From Tetragonia tetragonoides (Eukaryota > Streptophyta > Magnoliopsida > Caryophyllales > Aizoaceae): a stretch of DNA of 64,000 nt. Below, in pieces: positions 1 through 13,471 of this stretch. Position numbers and translations under genes: made by a program. The stretch is taken from positions 4,991,501 to 5,055,500 of the forward strand of contig CM076153.1 of NCBI GenBank assembly GCA_038025085.1. Reading direction: 5' to 3'. Positions within the stretch are counted from its first letter, which is position 1. Every line of letters begins with the position of its first letter. The notes under the pieces were generated by a model. It ran no database searches, was not told where the DNA came from, and saw only the letters and a list, made by a program, of their open reading frames with translations.

Positions 1-717
1 CTTTGAAGAAGGGTCTTCATTCAACAAGAATCTTTGTTTAGATATCCGTTTAAGGTAATTTTGCGCTTCATTTTGTCCCCTTTTTGCACCCTCTCATTTT
101 GTCTTCTGTTATTTTTCATTACCCAGTAGCGATCCAATTTAATTCTCTCATTCCCCATTTCGATTTATGTTTATTGGGTTTTGTTTCGATCTATCAGTGA
201 TCTCCATTTGCTTATAGGTAGCGAAATTTGTTCATTGTTTATTTTTTTTTGTTTTTCATTTCTGGGTTTTGATTGAATTGTTGTTTGGTTGATTGTATTT
301 CTCTCTTGCTTGCATGTCTATCGATCGGTCTCTCTTCTATGAACCTTAACTTTCTTTGTGATTTTATTTTTATATTTTCATTTATGTATGAAATTATGGT
401 TGGAGGCATAAAATGTTGATTTTCTGTTGACTTAATCTTGATGAGAGATCTATAAAGATTTGTCACTTATTTATTTGTTTTCAATCATGTGTTATTGATC
501 TGGGTTCTCGTGGTGGAGGAATTAATTTAAAATTAGGAGGATATTATTTTGGTTGTGGTGGTTGGAACAATGAATATCTTGATCCCTGAAACTATTTGAT
601 TATTAAAATGACTGATAAGTGATAAGTGCTAACCCATATGTTTTATTTGTTGAGGAAGTGATTAGATCACTTGAAAGGTTGGATTTTTATGGTGATATTG
701 TTCTGATTGTGGTGCAG
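1..717 (+). other. 5' leader and 5'UTR intron of the PPI1-like gene
   Basis: There is no supportable coding sequence here. A possible donor (AAG|GTAATT) lies near position 55, and a clear acceptor (GTGCAG) ends at 717, seven bases upstream of the first ATG of the PPI1 frame. The T-rich stretch between looks like a 5'UTR intron, a common feature of plant housekeeping genes. The transcription start is probably at or before the left window edge. Confidence 0.5.
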
Positions 718-723
718 GAAAAT

Positions 724-3700
724 ATGGGTATGGAAGTTGCAGGATCTGATGTGCCCCAGGTAAATGGGGATGTCAAGGAAAATGGCAAAGTAAATGTCTC
801 TGAGCCCATCACGTTCGGTTCGCATGGAGTCGATGAACAGAAAGCTCAAGGAGATTCAAAGAATGTCACAAATGCTAACGTTCCTAAGGATGCAGTTGAT
901 GAGTGGCCTGATGCCCCACAAATTCATTCCTTTTGGTGTGTTAAGTATCGGTCATATGAAGATCCGAGTTTGAAGGCTAAAATTGATCAGGTTGATAAAG
1001 AAATTCTCAAGACGAACCAACGAATTTCCCAGATAATTGATCAGATTAAGCCTAAAAGAGTAAGTCCAAAATCTCTCTCATGCATATTTGTGTCTTTGAT
1101 CATTAGGTTGTTGATTTCACGGATATTTAATCTATATTGGTTTTTGTTGGCAACGGGTGGGTGGTAGGTGGGTAGTGGAAGCATAGAATTTTATTGCCAA
1201 AATAGTCACCAAGATTCAACAAATGATAACAAAGCTTCAGTGAGTTAGCGACCTTCTAGAAAGGGTTCTTGCAATCCTATGGGCCGAAAAGCAAAATCAA
1301 TCAATTTAGTTCTTATCTTTAGACGTAACAAAATCGCGTATCTTAAGCAAGTTGAAATCTGAACAAAGCCCCTTGAAAAGTTCTGAAAAATCTGCCTAGT
1401 GCGCTCTTGTTAAATGTGATATAAACTGCAACAATACTCCTCATGCAATCTGTCCTCTGTTTTTACTCGAACTATATCTATTGGTATGCAAAGGCTATTT
1501 GGAGAGCTGTTGTTGGCATTAGAACTTTAACCAAGCACAAATCAAGTTAATTAACTCAAGTAGCTTTTAAGTTTGAGAACATTTAAAAAAAAAAACAAAT
1601 GGGATAAAGGAGGGGTATGATAATAAAGGGTATAGCTACAAGAGCGCTAATCTGGAGAAAGTCTTGATGAACACCGTAAGATCATTTTGAACTACTTGTA
1701 CAAACATCCATATTGAAAATTCTTTCAGTTGAGTACATATCTGTTTGGGAGATTCTATGGTACTAATATCATTGGTTATTATGGCTTATTAGCTTGCTTT
1801 AATATGTTGCTCTTTGAATGGCGGATAAAAATTTCATCATTGCTATTGAATATTTTCCCCAATTTTTGCCTTATAGCTGCTTGATTAGTATTGCAGTGCT
1901 ACCTGCTAGGACTGGTAAAATTGAATTTGTTGCGTAAAATGGTACAGTTTTATTTTTGCTGCTTTATTTCAAAGAGGTTAAATTTCTGGATCCCACCTTG
2001 GTGTAAGACTTTGTACCACCTCTTTTACTACCTGTACTATTTATTTAGTTTGACTTTCTCTTTTGGTTTTTAACATAGAGTTCGTTCTTCAGGCAGCTAG
2101 ATCTGAGTTAATGGTGGAGTTGAAATCCTTGGGTTCTGAGACAAAAGATTACTGGGCAGTTATGAATGAGAAAAGACAGGAAATGAAGCCTTTGCAGGAT
2201 GCTTTGGGCACACTGCGTGGTTCTGGCAGGGGAGTTGGCATTTGTTCAACTGAAGAAGAGCTTAATCAGCTTGTAAGTTAAGTGATGGATTATGGATTCT
2301 TAAAACTGAATTGTGCATGATCTTATTGAAATCTGATGCAGATACGAAGTTTGGAGTATCGAATCCAACACGAAACCATGACCCTGAAGGAGGAGAAACA
2401 ACTCCTTCGGGAAATTAAGGAATTGGAGGCAACAAGGCCACAAGTTATTGCTAATTCTGCTAGGAGGGCAAAGATTCAGGATGCTTTAGGGCAAACAGAT
2501 GTTATCCAAGATCAGGTTAAGGTATATGTCATGACGAGACAGTTTAAACATTTATCTTGCTATAAGATCTGTAGTTTGCTGCTTTAGATAACTATTTGCT
2601 CATTGTTGTGTTTATTATAGCTTTTAGGTACTGATTTGGATGGAGTCAGGAAGCAGAAAGCAGTGTTAAAAGAAAGGATGGATCACCTGGGTCAACAAGT
2701 GAGGTCCTTTGACGCTCAAATCAAACCACTGCAAGACGAGTTCGAGGTCCTCAATAAGAAGAGGGACGATTTATTTAAAACTATTAAGGAGCTAAGAAAA
2801 ACTCGTGATGAAGGGGTATGCTTTTTTTTTTTTTTTTCTTTCTTCTTTATTTTACGACTTTCAGTACTTTGTGAACTTTTGTGAAAAGTTTCAAACTTTT
2901 ACAACAAACAACAACTGCAATCACCCAATATGTATCTTGCTTTGTCTTTGGAGGTCTAGATGTACGAAGGCTTACCCCAAGTTAATAGTGAGACTGTTTC
3001 GGTAGACCCACTACAGACTTTTAAAATTTTCAAACACTTGATCGCAACATAAATAATAAATAAACAAAGCTATAGACAAAAGCATTGAAAAGAAATTGGA
3101 TAAACAAGTAGTTTTTGCAGAAGATATATTGACATGATGCAAAGGTGGCTAGGAAATGCCCCATCAACTAGGATCCCATATTCCCATACTCATATCTTAC
3201 TAAGGAGTAAGGACCATGTCTCAGTAAGCTAATGACCCCCAACTTCTTTTCTGATCACCCTTTATATCTCTTTAAATCTGTATGTACAATCCCCTCTCAC
3301 CTCCTCACCTGGGCATTCGGATGTCTCCTCATAACAAATCTAAACCACATGAGCCTCGTCTGTTGCATCTTACTCTCAATGTTGGATTTTCAGTCATTCC
3401 CACCTTGTCTCTTATCTTTTCATTCTAACCTTATATCTTGTAAGTTTGCACATCCAACATAGCATCCTCATCTCAGTCCCCATCAACTTAGGAACATGAG
3501 CTTGCTTAATGGGCCAACACTTTTCCCCGTGGAGCAGCGGTGCAATAGAATATACCTTTATTCCATTTAGGTGTTGAAGATCTTTGTAGTTGGATGTCTT
3601 TGTTCCTCGAAAGGCTTGGCAACGTTTTACTAGTATGATTTCGTTGTTTTAATTGGCCGTTGCCCCTCAAACTATTTTGTTTTAATCTGATCATTCCGTA

Positions 3701-6700
3701 TCGGCTGGGGTCAATTGACATATGCCATTTCATGGTTTAGTAAGAACGCAATGGTTTGTGTTATCTTGTTTCTTTTTTTCTTTTTTATCCCAATTTTCTT
3801 TCCACAGGGGAAGAGGTGGGGGGAGGGGGTGTTAGCAGGATAGAGTGGGGAGGGGATTAATCTATGACTAACCAGCTATCTTAATGCAATGACATTGTTT
3901 CTTTTCTATTCTGGGAAATTCAGGTTAATGTGCTATTCACATTTTCAAATTTATCAGTGGATGGATGGAAATGAAGGGATGTGGTTTCTTGCATCGCGCC
4001 ATTCATTGTCTTTCTTTTGTTATACTTTCGTATTTCAGAGTGAAAAAACGAAAATGAAGAATGATTGTATTTCTTCTGCTTTCAGTATGGAACTCAGGCT
4101 AGGAATATGGATTGAGTTTGGGTGTGGATCGGAGGACTGGGACTCGTGTATGTTATGGATTTTTTTGGGTCTAATTCGAAGTGTCCAAGTTTCATATCGT
4201 ATCCTAGTTCCTGAAGACCCTACACGGATTAAGAGTCTGAGTAACATATGTTTCACTGTGTCACATGTTGCACATACTGCATAGTTCAGGTTCCTTGCTG
4301 TTTGATACCGAACATGATGAATGTGTAAGCATTTTTTTATGCATCACTTTTGTACTTGTAGTGTATCTGCACAGTATGTCTGGCTGTGTGTGCATCTATC
4401 CATGACATATCAATTATCATGAAGGATTTATGGGTTGTCCGTGAGTTTGTAGTAACTTTTAGTTTTCTGTTCTGCATCTATGTAAAATTTCAAAAGGAGA
4501 TAAAGTTAGTAATGTTCCACACCACTAGAATTCGTCATGCTATTTTTCTCGTTCTTATTCCAAGCATTTGATTGCTTTACCCATCCACATGGTTCAGTGG
4601 GCTGCAATTTTTTTTCGCTTTGATAATGGATAGTCTAGATTGTGCTGTTGGGTCCATTCCAGTATGGTTGCGTGGAATAGGAAATGAGAGAAGAAAAGGT
4701 AGAAAATCTTTATTCAAGATTTCCACTTTTGATCAGTCGATAGTCCTCAAAACTAAGATTGCGAACCATAAGGCTAGCCCTGTGGTCACTTCTGTAAACA
4801 TCATTTAGATTGAAAATGTTGAGTTGGTTCCTCTGCATTTTTTCATATATATAACCTGTAGATCTTGATATGGTCGTTGTAGACATGCAGGTTGGCTTAC
4901 ATCATTTGATTTTTTTTGGTTGTTTGCTTCTACCAGAATGAATCCTATTACCAAAACCGGAACATGTTAAATAGTGCAAGAGGGCTTGCTGCAAAGAAGG
5001 ATCTGAAGGCCCTCGAGGATCTTGCTCATGAAGAGGTTTTTTGAACTCACCCTCAGCTTTCAATTTTTGACTTTTACTTTTGTCGCTGTAATTTAATATA
5101 ATTTCTTACACCCATAGGTTGAGAAATTTATGTCACATTGGAATAGCAGCAAGGCTTTCAGGAATGATTACGAGAAGAGAATCTTGATGTCATTGGACAT
5201 GCGGCAATTGAGTAGAGATGGGCGGATGAGGAATCCTGATGAGAAGCCACTGGTGAGGGTTGAACCCAGACCTTCTCAAACAGAGGTGGCGCCTAAAGCT
5301 GCACCCAAACCACAGAAAGAAGATCTCAAAACTACTGCAAAAGCAGAAAATTTGCCTGCTCAAAAGGATCAGAATGAATCTAAAAAGAACAGTAAAGTGT
5401 CAAAAACTGTATCAGAACGCGCTATCGATGACGAAGAAGTTTTTGTGGTTGAAAGGCCAAAGAAAGATGTCAAGGAAAACAAAATTGATGAAGCCAAACT
5501 GAAAGAGATGAAAAGGGAAGAGGAGAAGGAAAAGCAAAGACAGGCTTTGGAGAGAAAGAAGAAGTTGCAAGAAAAAGCTGCAGCCAAAGCAGCTCTTAGA
5601 GCTCAGAAAGAAGCTGAGAAAAAGCAAAAGGTAATTCTTCCTCTCTTGTTTTTGTTTGTGTACCTCCTCAATGATTTGGATAGGGGGAAGGGGAAGAGTT
5701 TTAGGGCGTGTTTCGTTAATAAAAAACAGAAAGTGCTTCCATATTACACATTTTCTCAGGAAAATTGAAGCAGTTGAAAACACTTTACAGAGTCGGAAAA
5801 AGGGGGAAATGTGTTCATGGCATGTAGGGAGGGGCCATGGCAGCAGGCAAGCATAATTGATGAAGGGCGAGAGGGAGGGTGGTTGGATGTTTGGAAAGAG
5901 TTTGAAAAACATTTCAAACTTTGAATAGATCCTTTGTAAATTTGGAGAAATGGAAAATTAGTTTTCATGGTACTTTTCGATATCTTTGTCTTTTCAACAT
6001 TTTCTCCTTCATCTCTGTTTCTGTTTCCCCAAAAAATGTTTCCCGTTCATTGCCTTCTTAAACTGGATTATTTTATTTTATTTTATTTTGTGGGTTGGTG
6101 GGGTGGTTCATGGTTGGGGTTAGAAAGCACGGATTGGATGGATTTGTGTTTGTGTCGATCAGAAATGGTGATACGTGTGTGTTGTTTCTGACACATCAGC
6201 TTTTCACCCTTTATAGATTGGCGTTTCTCAATGCATGTCATCTCCTTGTCTGTGTTCATATATGTGCGTGCATGCAACCTTGTTATATTAAAGAATGAGT
6301 GACGTCTTAGTCTAACCAATAGAGCAAGGATTTCTTTTATTTCAGTAAAGGTTGAGCAAAGGAGCCAGTCAGAGTATTAAGCCGAGTATTAAACCTCTCC
6401 TTGATATATCAGACAGAATCATTGGGTTTCTAGCTTCCCCTGTTTATCTCCCCTATATGTTCAAATCAACACCAATTTTTTTCTTCCAGTTCCTCTTCTG
6501 CGAGCTTTGCTCTTTAAATCAATAAACTGGTGCTGTTATTACAGGACCGTGAGAAGAAACTAAAGAAGAAAGATTCGACATCAGACCTGCCAACCAGTGA
6601 AGAAGAGCCAACTGAGAATGAAGCAGAGGCAGGTGAACCAGACAAGTCTGAGGATGTGGAAGAGGCTGTTGAAACTTCAGCCCCGTCATCAAAATCCAAG

Positions 6701-6874
6701 GACCAAAAGGTGAATGCTCTCAGGTACAGGAAAGCTACAAAAACCCGAGGTACACTCCCTAAAGCTATCCTGAAGAAGAAAAAGTCCAACAACTATTGGC
6801 TTTGGGGTTCGGCTACAGCTGCCGCTGTGGTGGTTCTGATCCTTCTAGCTCTTGGTTATAGTTATCTTCTCTGA
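724..6874 (+). CDS. PPI1: Proton pump-interactor 1-like protein (7 coding exons, 610 aa)
   Basis: PPI1 family members bind the C-terminal regulatory region of the plasma-membrane H+-ATPase and raise its activity; they sit on ER and plasma-membrane surfaces. The coding exons I infer are 724-1059, 2093-2272, 2342-2521, 2621-2815, 4937-5035, 5118-5630 and 6545-6874. All have GT-AG borders and all junctions are in phase 0, giving 1,833 nt (610 residues); from memory the Arabidopsis protein is about 612. Visible features are the conserved N-terminal block ([14 protein letters not shown]), long charged coiled-coil stretches (exons 3-5), a Lys/Glu/Ala-rich linker (exon 7), and a C-terminal hydrophobic anchor beginning [14 protein letters not shown] just before the stop. 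The start is the first ATG after the leader intron; a second in-frame ATG follows two codons later. Intron 5 (2.1 kb) holds old transposon remnants. Family assignment is firm; the exact start is less so. Confidence 0.93.
2898..3012 (-). mobile_element. Diverged Au/AmaSINE-like SINE copy in PPI1 intron 5
   Basis: The stretch opens with ACAACAAACAACAAC, the reverse complement of a TTG-rich SINE tail. It then carries blocks that match the SINE at 21,706 in the same order, namely TACGAAGGCTTACCCC and GAGACTGTTTCGGTAGACCC. It is therefore antisense to the gene and clearly older than the ARC5 insertion. I could not place the 5' (right-hand) end or find a target duplication. Confidence 0.5.
3235..3740 (-). 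mobile_element. RTE-clade LINE reverse-transcriptase remnant in PPI1 intron 5
   Basis: Read on the minus strand, the sequence translates to the C-terminal signature of RTE-type non-LTR retrotransposons: [13 protein letters not shown] followed by EMRMLCWMC at about 3,530-3,420. Degraded versions of the flanking segments lie on both sides, including the GTK..YKDLQHL region upstream and a GHV-like region downstream. Several stops and frameshifts break it, so it is a dead 5'-truncated copy. It is antisense to PPI1 and should be removed with the intron. Confidence 0.65.
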
Positions 6875-7780
6875 AAAGACGTAGCAAAAGTTAAAAAGTC
6901 GGCCAATAGACTTACAACACTGATATATTTGGCCCTGATGTATGTTGTCTAAGTTGGGTTAATGTAGCAGTAGTAGTTATAGTGAGTGTTTATTAATGTT
7001 CTTTACGTCCCATTTGGGGGATGGACCATAAATCCATAAGGAGTTATCGGTAGCTCAGGCTTATCGAGATGTTCGACAGATGTGAGCGACTAGATATATA
7101 ATTTAGCTGTAGATGTTTCTGTAATTTTAAGTTTTGACTGACATGGTCGGATCTTTCTCTTGCAAACTTTTGGACCGAAAGTTTTGTACTACAACCTTTG
7201 AATGAGTTCATACTTCATGGTTGGATAAATGCTTGTTTTTTTTTCAGCATGTGAATGTCAACTTGGCAACATTGTCCCTTCCCATATCTGAAGATGTGAT
7301 ATTGGTAGTTTAATACTCCATACTCAGTATCAATAGAAGACTGGAACTAGGAGGGAAAAAAAACTATAATAAAAATCATTGGGAAATACCTTGTTTTGAA
7401 ATCAAGTTGATTTTTGAGAGCTGACTTTCAACTTTTGCTGATATACAAAAGGCCACATGAATTCAATTTTTTCTTGCTACGAAGGAGAACTGGCCAACAA
7501 CTGCCGGAGTTTAATCATTGGGGAATAATAATCCAAATTTCTGGCCATTAAAGCATCTCTTGATTTTTCTTACAAATTACTGTTTGGCAAAGAGTTTTTG
7601 AGAGCTTTCGAGGAACTTTATTTTTCACAAAAACTCTCCAAAGTTTGATACACAAGCTTTTAGAGAGAGTTTGAAATTTTTGTGGGTCAGCATAAAATTT
7701 TTCATAAGACGGTATTTCCGTTATTTTTGGTTAGACGGAAATTACTTTTCAATGAAACAAGGGTCACCACTCATTATAGA
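6875..7780. other. PPI1 3'UTR and intergenic DNA
   Basis: The first few hundred bases after the PPI1 stop are presumably its 3'UTR. No canonical poly-A signal stands out. The rest is AT-rich with no ORF or RNA gene that I can support. It ends at the target duplication of the MITE that starts at 7,781. Confidence 0.4.
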
Positions 7781-8153
7781 CTCCGTTGCACGATACTTCT
7801 CAAAGCTGCAATATCTCGTATCATATACTTGTAGGATACCGATACTCGTAGGATACTTATCCGATACTTGACCAATAATTTTTGGATATATTTACATTGC
7901 TTATCTATTTTTTATCTTCAAAATAGTAATATGCACCCATGAAATATGTTTAAATTGTTCTTCATTCACATTTTGTTAGTTATTTTATAATATTATGACT
8001 TAGAGCCTATGTTTATGAAAAAAATAATTGTTTTTTACATTTTATATTCTTTAATTATTACACGTATCCGTATCTTATTTTTTCTGAGTTGTAGTATCCC
8101 GTATCCGTATCCGTACTCGTCTTCGTACCTGTATCCGTATCTGTGCAACCTAG
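7781..8153. mobile_element. hAT-like MITE, 373 bp, GTATCC subterminal repeats
   Basis: The two ends are inverted copies of CT..GTTGCAC(A)GATAC: CTCCGTTGCACGATAC on the left, and the reverse complement of GTATCTGTGCAACCTAG on the right. It is flanked by a near-perfect 8-bp duplication, ATTATAGA at 7,773-7,780 and ATTATAGG at 8,154-8,161. Subterminal regions are runs of degenerate GTATCC/GATAC repeats around an AT-rich core. There is no coding capacity. The 8-bp duplication points to the hAT superfamily. Confidence 0.65.
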
Positions 8154-8426
8154 ATTATAGGTCACAATTCACAAATGATCCCTGTATAAATAGTGACCCC
8201 ATTTTTCTGTGAGTTGGTACGGTGACTTGCTCAAAAAATTGATGCTTGAAGAAAAAAAACACGAAAATTAAGTTTTTATTTTTATAATCTACCCTCATGA
8301 GACCGCCTCACAACTCAGAAGACTATAATTTTGGTGGGAAAATAGGAAACCACAAGCATTACTGCAGTGGCCAGTGGACAGGTAGCAAGTAGCAAGGTCT
8401 TTGAGCGTTTCGGACGACCCACAAAA

Positions 8427-11400
8427 ATGAGCGTATTAGCTCGGGTAAACGCCATGGCAGCCACCATATTGTCTGGTCCTGTAACTGTAAGGAGAGGATT
8501 TCAATCACATCATCATCTACTTTCTCGCCGGAATTTTCTCTCTCCTCAGAATACACCCTTCCGTTCACTTTCTCTCTCCTCCTTGTCGGAAACTCCTCCA
8601 GGTAACCAATACCACCACCTGAATTCGCAACACAAAATTGTATGTCTGTGTTTATTTGTTGCGCCATTCAATTCAACTGCAAAAGGTTTCATTTTTATTT
8701 TGAATATATCTGATTTTTGCATCCTTGCCAATTCTTTCTTTGTTTTTGGTTCTGGGGTTTTTGTTTTGTGGTTTATAGGTTGGATTGTTTAGTATCTAAA
8801 TTGAATTGATATATTGAAGATTAGATAATTGACTAAATTCCACTAATGGGTTATTTAAATCGCAATCTGTAATGAACCATTGATGATGGTAATTGGCAAT
8901 CTCATATAGTTGAGACTTTTATCCATGGGATCAATTGTGCTTCTGTTTTTAGTTGCCACAAGATTTCAACTTGAGCATAGTATTTTGAATTTAATAGTCT
9001 GACTTGGATTGTCATGTTGAAGTTCAGGTGTTTGTTAAAATGCTGAATTAGAATTCTGACCTCTAATGATGAGGATAGTTGATGGGTAGAATGCTGTTAA
9101 TGAATAATGATGCTAGGGTTAATTGTTCATTGTAGGCTTTTGGCACCTAAGTAGAAAGCACTTGTTGTGATGCTGTACTTGAAAACTATACACTGCGGAA
9201 TATTTTCCTCCCTCCATAAGCAACTTCTCGATTCAGGATAACATCGACTTTAAGAAATGACATTGAGTGAAGGATGATGTGAGGATTTCAGTTTAAACTG
9301 CAACTTTGTGTTTGAGCTTCACACCTTTCACCTTTTGACTACAGAAGGCGAGTTGTTAAGTACTTATACAGTTAAACCATGTATGATATTCTAATGATAA
9401 GCTTGATTTATGGTCACAATAGTTGTACTTGTGTGTGCAAGTGTCATTGTGTAACAATGTAAGGATCACAGTTGCAGAAATACCCCACCTAGTGCAAGCT
9501 GCAAAGAGTGAAGTGGATCTGTTACTTAAAGGAGTCAGCAATGAAAGTTTAGCCGAGGAGATCAAGCATATACTTGAAATGGTAGTTGCATTTTATATGC
9601 TTGACATGGAACCTGCATTACCTCTTCGTTTTATTCAACTAGAATCATGCTTATAACCATATATCTGGAGATGGTCTAAGTGGATATTCTTTTTGCTTCA
9701 TTTAGGCTAATCGAGCATCACAGAGAAGAGAAATCCTGCATACAGATTTTCTTATCCCACCTGTGTTCGAGGCTGCTATGGTAGCCCTTAAAAAGTTGGT
9801 TGATGTGAATGCTATTCCTAATGGAGGATATCCAGAGGTTAAGACCTGTTAATGAAACCAATCTAAGTCCTAGTTGTTGACTTGTTGTGGCTTAAAACAC
9901 AGTTTGAGATTTTCTGAATGTTGTAGGCGGAGCGCTGTCGGCTTTCAGTTGGACACCCCCAAGTTCTCACTACTGTTCCTGATACAGTTGCAGCATTGAG
10001 GTAGGTCAAACTAAATTTGACATCCTATTCTTCTAACTTGTGAGTGAGAACATTGTTTTTGATATGTGTTTTTTAATGTTTAATCTCTCTAGCATCACAG
10101 GGAACTTCCGATTTCAACCGCCTTCTCATGGTGACTTCCTTGGCTCAATTCTAGGCACTGGGATTGCCAGAGAAAAGCTTGGGGATATTATCCTTCAGGT
10201 TTGTTATTTCGTAGATTTGTTGTACACGTTTCATTGCTTTTGTAGTTGACACTTGACACTATGATTAGAAAAATGTGGCTACGTAATTTGAAAAAGCTCA
10301 ACATGCTCTTATTTCCATAACAAGTTCATTGCTGTTCCTTGAGTTCATGCTGATATCACTAAAGTTGTTATCTTGCTGCTTTTGTTACATTTGACTTATT
10401 GCTACTCATGCTTTTGTTAAATATGATGCTTTCCGTATATAGGTAGCTTTTGATCTTTAACTACAAAAATTAGGTAGAAAAGTAATTTTGAGAACACCTT
10501 GAAAGAATTCTGGTTGCACAAGTGTCACTCCTCCCGTCTTTCGGCAGTGATTTGTTTAGTCTTCCATAGCCTTCATCCTTTCAGAAAACACTCAAAATCT
10601 TTTTGGTTTGTTTGGAAGACCTTTCCTTTATTTTCTCTCTTCATTTTTTGTTTTTTCTTTCCTGAAGGGGAAGGGTTGTGAGGGTGCTTTTGCAAACAAC
10701 AAAGGAAAGGAGCTGATGTTACAGATTATATGGTATACCCTGGGTACATGGCTACGACATTGTGGTTATATCCTGATGCTATTTTGATTGGTTTGTTTGC
10801 AGAAAGAAAAGGGGGCTCAAGTTCTTATTGTTCCTGAGCTTGTTGACTACATTGTTTCATCATTGGACAAGGTAGTGAGCATTTGATGTTAGATTCTTTC
10901 CTTAGTTGAGATAGGGCAGAAATTACAGCCTTTTGATATAGTATGCTGCTATTATGGTCATGCAACTTCAAGATGATCAGTGAATACTTATAAGAGTCAT
11001 TAATTCAAATATCTCACATTAGTTTCTGAAAGCAATCTGTCTGTCTGTGCCAGGTTGGTAATGTTCCAGTCTCTTGTACATTGGTCCCACTGGAAGCACT
11101 TGAGTATGAACCTCCAAGGTGGTGGTTGTTTTTTAATGTATCTTCTTCACATCTGTGTTACAAGAATGCAGTAGCGTAATTGTCTGTTTTCTGCAGAACA
11201 AAGGCATTCAAAGCTGTAGAGTCATCAGTAAGAGTTGATGCTTTGGGTAGTGCTGGATTCAAACTTTCACGGTCAAAATTTGCTGAAATGATAAGGTAAA
11301 TACATGCCTTTCACTGACTTGTCTTTTGATGGATCTTCTGTTTCACAATGAATGCTGTGTAGGTTATATAAATAGTATATATTTGCACTCAAGGTTACCA

Positions 11401-12921
11401 TTTAAGTGATAATTCGTGAAGCTGTTGCCTAAACTTTTATTGGCATCTGAGTAGGTAGTTATCAGGTTTGTAGTATATGCACGTGGAAATGTGGCGTGCT
11501 AGTAGATCTTTAAATAAAAATGTTTTTTTTGGCAATAGAATTTTTGTTGTTGATTCTAAATGAACTTGTGCTTTTATGCATCTCCATCTAAAAAATTGGA
11601 GTTGCAGATCTCAGCAACACATGTGCATTTATGTGTTTGACATGTGCATTATGTGTTTGTTTGTCAGAGGAGAGAGTGAAAAGTCGTAGTCTTTTGAAAT
11701 GGTGATTTCTCATTCCTATTGCATAGTTATTTTACATGCAGTTTGTGATCTGGTTATCTTCATATTAAAATTCAGTACTTCTAAGTTTTTAACACACATC
11801 ACTATAGTTGCACCAGCTGCACCACCCCCAGGTCATCATTCCTATATGGTGCTGGATAATGTAAGAATGGTATATGTCATAGTGGGTAATCACTTGTATA
11901 TTGATTCTTGTATTTGGTGAACTATTCATTCAGCCAGTAAAAAATTGGAGAATAATAATCACGAGACATATAAACTGATGGTGCACAAGCTGTGGCTGAA
12001 AGCACTGTGCATACTTACATTGTTCATCAGTCATCAATTCGTCTTCTGGTCTTTGTATGGAAGAAGTTTTGGCAGTTTTATGTTTTGCGAACCAACGTTA
12101 AAATAAGTATTCATCTCCAACTTCACTTTGTAAGCGTGGTTCGCATACTTTGCAATGGAGATTTTTCAAAGTTTATTTGGTTGTTAATGTCTTAGTCTTG
12201 GTATCACAGGGAATTATTGCAATTCATTGTTGATTTTTCTTTAATGCATGGTAGATCTCATTGTGACAGTTCACTTTGATTTCAGAAATTGACTCATGAG
12301 TTCTCATCTACAATTGGTTTTGATTTTTCTTTCCTTAGATGGAAAGTTATCTACACAGGTCAAATAATTTTGGCCTGATAAAGCAAGGAATGTCATCATT
12401 GTCTTGCATCTTGTTTTATTTTCTTCAGGACTTTTACTAACTATTGGTAGATCACACTATGAAAAAGTTTTTCTTTGATTTCCGAAGTATCACGACTTCT
12501 CTACTGTCTAGTTGGTGTTGGTGATGCATCAACTTCCTTCTTCTTCTTCCTTTTTTCTCCCCCTTTTGACTGACCTTCATATTGATGCATCATGACCTAC
12601 ATTTATGGTACAGAAAGATTACCAGATTTTGTGTTCATTATTGCAAATTTATGCTAAGTTTTACTTTTTTCTAGCAATGGAGATGTCCGCATTAACTGGA
12701 CCACTGTAACGAAAAATGGAGCCACACTGAAGACTGGTGATGTCATCTCAGTCAGTGGTCAAGGAAGACTAAAGGTATCTTTTTTTGCATAGTGAAAGCT
12801 TCTGTTACTCGGGCTGTTTACCTTGATATTAACGGAGCTGTACTTAATCATGTTGCAGATAGGAGAGATAATTACAACAAAGAAGGGAAAATATGCGGTT
12901 GAACTTATACGATACCTGTAG
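8427..12921 (+). CDS. Plastid S4-domain RNA-binding protein, YlmH/photosystem II S4 type (328 aa)
   Basis: This family is shared by cyanobacteria and plants (annotated as photosystem II S4 domain protein, related to bacterial YlmH). The proteins bind RNA and are thought to act in plastid gene expression or PSII biogenesis. Inferred exons are 8427-8601, 9478-9581, 9706-9837, 9927-10000, 10093-10198, 10803-10871, 11054-11118, 11197-11295, 12675-12774 and 12859-12921, which join to 987 nt without a stop. The N-terminus is rich in Ser, Arg and His and low in acidic residues, like a transit peptide. The middle carries the YlmH-type block (NFRFQPPSHGDFLGSILGTG, then EKGAQVLIVPELVDYIVSSL). The C-terminal S4 domain includes GFKLSRSKFAEMI and GDVISVSGQGRLKIGEI. 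The first ATG is 8,427; an in-frame ATG at 8,454 could also be used. Intron 8 is 1.4 kb. Confidence 0.9.
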
Positions 12922-13471
12922 TATGCTACAAAGTGGCAACTGACCCGCAATCATATTTCAAGGTAGTTTAGAAGTTTCCTCTATCCCTGCAGGCAAGATG
13001 AAATGGTTTGAGAGTGATATACATGAGAAACCCAATCTTAATGGAATCTTCAGAATTCTTGTCTAGAGATGGTTGGAAAGTCCATCGAAGGATTGATGTT
13101 TTAATGCAAAGTTAGTGTCCCTGTGGAACATTTGATGTGAAACAGGTACTGTTGCTTTGCTCAGATCACGACTATAATTCTGAAGACTTCTTAAAATTGT
13201 CCTTTACACCAGATGTCTTCAGCCTGGGCACTGAATTGAAAGCGAGTGAAGGTAAACTCTATATATACTATCTGCCTTTACCTGTGGCCCTTGAGTTATT
13301 TATTCATGAATCTATCCATGTTTTTGTAGCAAATAGGCAAAAGAATGAAGAGCAAAGAACAAAGGAAATTGTGCACCTGAGCTGATTCAGTGACATTACT
13401 GATTTCAGAGTTTTGCGATTCAGTGACAGTACTGATTTCAGAGTTTTGTGTGTAACTGTGTAAGTAGTAAT
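12922..13471 (+). other. 3'UTR and downstream sequence of the S4-domain gene
   Basis: About 550 bases lie between the S4 gene stop and the next MITE. They contain short direct repeats of CTGATTTCAGAGTTTTG (about 13,398 and 13,431) and no supportable ORF. The sequence is probably 3'UTR followed by spacer. Confidence 0.4.

Noticed and set aside
8367..8426. An upstream start for the S4-domain protein
   Set aside because: The codon there is GTG; the first ATG in frame is 8,427, which fits a transit peptide start.
9345..9357. A small extra exon in the S4-domain gene after the acceptor at 9,344
   Set aside because: Including it puts the next exon out of frame; joining 8,601 directly to 9,478 keeps the conserved frame.
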